Shown: positions 8,343 to 9,031 of the stretch, piece after piece
Layout of the letters: each line of letters starts with the position of its first letter
Position numbering within the stretch: the first letter of the stretch is position 1
DNA from: an uncultured Paraprevotella sp.
GTDB lineage: Bacteria; Bacteroidota; Bacteroidia; Bacteroidales; Bacteroidaceae
Length of the DNA: 9,031 nt
Direction: 5' to 3'
Assembly: GCA_900770805.1 (NCBI GenBank)
Contig: CAAGLP010000102.1
Span: 1 to 9,031 of the forward strand
Notes under the pieces: model-generated
Databases searched by the model: none
What the model was told of the DNA's origin: nothing
What the model saw: the letters and a program-made list of their open reading frames with translations, nothing else
Translations under genes and position numbers: made by a program

Positions 8343-8880
8343 CTACCTACAAACAACTAATATATACATGATAGCACTATACCTTTACGTACTTACTCAG
8401 GAAAGATATACTCCTCACCCGCAATCAGCACAAGGATAAGTAGTATCTTCCCTAATTTATAGCATCTCAAGCCTTCGTACGCGAAACTGTACTCACTTAG
8501 AGCCAGAGCTATGGTAGCGGAAGACTATGCTTTTTTTGCGTAATATGAGTACAAAAAAACAACGGTTAACGAATAGGCGGTGAGGGATGCGCGATTTTAT
8601 CTACCCCATACCCCTACAGGCTTGGGATGCGCGTCGCAATGGGAATTGGCACTCTTAGCTGGTACAGAAGCACATCCAGTGCTCCATCAGTAGGCCCTCT
8701 TTGCGTCTGGTCACAAAAGAATATAATAAGGAAGCCATCACCCAGTTTGTACCCTTGAACTAGGAGCAAAGCTCCGGAGGGAGGTGGATAAAACATCCTT
8801 CACTGCTCGCCTTATCGTATCTTTTAGACTCTATGGTCTTTATTTCGTTCTTTGTATTCTCTTCACCCTATCACCATTCA
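8343..8880. other. Gene-free intergenic stretch with scattered short repeats
   Basis: No credible gene is seen on either strand; the longest open frame (60 codons, 8614-8796 on the - strand) has no recognisable family. Visible structure: an imperfect inverted repeat pairing 8400-8412 with 8439-8451; an exact 8-bp inverted repeat, TGTACTCA at 8488-8495 and TGAGTACA at 8546-8553; two copies of GGGATGCGCG at 8584-8593 and 8624-8633, starting 40 bp apart; and a hairpin GGAGC-AAA-GCTCC at 8763-8775 followed by GGAGGGAGG. The mix resembles the degenerate REP-like repeats common between Bacteroidales genes, but this is recognition from memory. No Bacteroidota promoter match was found in it on either strand. 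Confidence 0.55.
8584..8633. repeat. Direct repeat GGGATGCGCG, two copies 40 bp apart
   Basis: The 10-mer GGGATGCGCG occurs exactly at 8584-8593 and again at 8624-8633. The second copy runs into a small hairpin TGCG-CGT-CGCA at 8628-8638. Between the copies lies a C-rich stretch, CTACCCCATACCCCTAC. Only two copies are present, so it is not a CRISPR or a tandem array; it may be part of a dispersed intergenic repeat. Confidence 0.6.
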
Positions 8881-8890
8881 GTACTATCTA

Positions 8891-8955
8891 CTCCCCTCTC
8901 TTGCAGAGGGGCCGGGGAGAGTCAGTCTTTATGAGGGGCCGGGGGAGAGTCAGTC
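8891..8955. repeat. GC-rich palindromic REP-like element with duplicated arm
   Basis: CCCCTCT at 8893-8899 pairs perfectly with AGAGGGG at 8905-8911 around the loop CTTGC. The right arm and its tail (GAGGGGCCGGGG then AGAGTCAGTC) occupy 8906-8927 and are repeated at 8933-8955 with a single extra G. CTCCCC at 8891-8896 can instead pair with GGGGAG at 8914-8919 or at 8942-8947, so three alternative foldings compete for one C-rich arm. The composition differs sharply from the AT-rich surroundings. The form matches REP-like intergenic repeats of Bacteroidota of the type CCCCTCTCC...GGAGAGGGG followed by CCGGGGG, recalled from memory. Confidence 0.65.
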
Positions 8956-8965
8956 CAATCATACA

Positions 8966-9007
8966 CAAAAATAAGGAGTCCCCTGGAATATTCTCCAAAG
9001 GACTCCT
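8966..9007 (-). terminator. Intrinsic terminator of a leftward gene beyond the right edge
   Basis: AGGAGTCC at 8974-8981 pairs with GGACTCCT at 9000-9007, and inside it TGGA at 8984-8987 pairs with TCCA at 8994-8997, separated by two-base internal bulges. Read on the - strand, the hairpin is followed by TTATTTTTG (complement of 8966-8974), a good T-run. On the + strand it is followed only by CTTTCG and then A residues, so it would end transcripts coming from the right. This implies a - strand gene whose 3' end lies near or past position 9031; too little of it is visible to identify. Confidence 0.68.
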
Positions 9008-9031
9008 CTTTCGAAAAAACGGCGGCTACCT

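Noticed and set aside
8614..8796. 60-codon - strand frame as a small gene
   Set aside because: No recognisable domain, no promoter match, and it lies within repeat-like sequence including the hairpin at 8763-8775.
8906..8955. Tandem G-rich units as a CRISPR remnant
   Set aside because: Only two units, a 5-bp gap between them, and no cas gene nearby; better explained as a REP-like palindrome with a duplicated arm.

Overview
The window reads as chromosomal DNA of a member of the Bacteroidota, most likely order Bacteroidales and possibly Prevotellaceae (family level is a guess). Three things support this: two neighbouring type IX secretion system (T9SS) genes, a good match to the Bacteroidota promoter (TTTG, 20 bp, TAnnTTTG) at 6725-6756, and few Shine-Dalgarno sequences. 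Five protein genes are visible, all on the + strand, followed by about 750 bp with no credible gene.

1-5179, secretion block. The window opens inside porU, the gingipain-like sortase that removes C-terminal sorting signals from T9SS cargo. Its start lies left of the window. After 27 bp comes porV, the outer-membrane beta-barrel that partners PorU and carries cargo to it. After another 65 bp comes a 116-residue putative lipoprotein of unknown function.

5188-6684, tRNA maturation. Only 8 bp after the lipoprotein lies a class II CCA tRNA nucleotidyltransferase with an HD domain. The spacing suggests that porU, porV, the lipoprotein and cca may be co-transcribed.

6685-8342, separate unit. A recognisable promoter, a PurF-family gene and a strong intrinsic terminator form what looks like a single-gene transcription unit. 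The protein keeps the phosphoribosyltransferase half and four candidate Fe-S cysteines. It has lost the catalytic Cys2 and the other main glutaminase residues, so its annotation as an ordinary glutamine-dependent amidophosphoribosyltransferase is doubtful. This is the most interesting point in the window.

8343-9031, gene-free. The stretch holds short hairpins, a 10-bp direct repeat spaced 40 bp apart, and a GC-rich palindrome with a duplicated arm, resembling the REP-like intergenic repeats of Bacteroidota. Near the right edge a hairpin with a T-run on the - strand looks like the terminator of a leftward gene outside the window. I found no CRISPR array, tRNA, rRNA, insertion sequence or defence system, and no convincing wholly new system.
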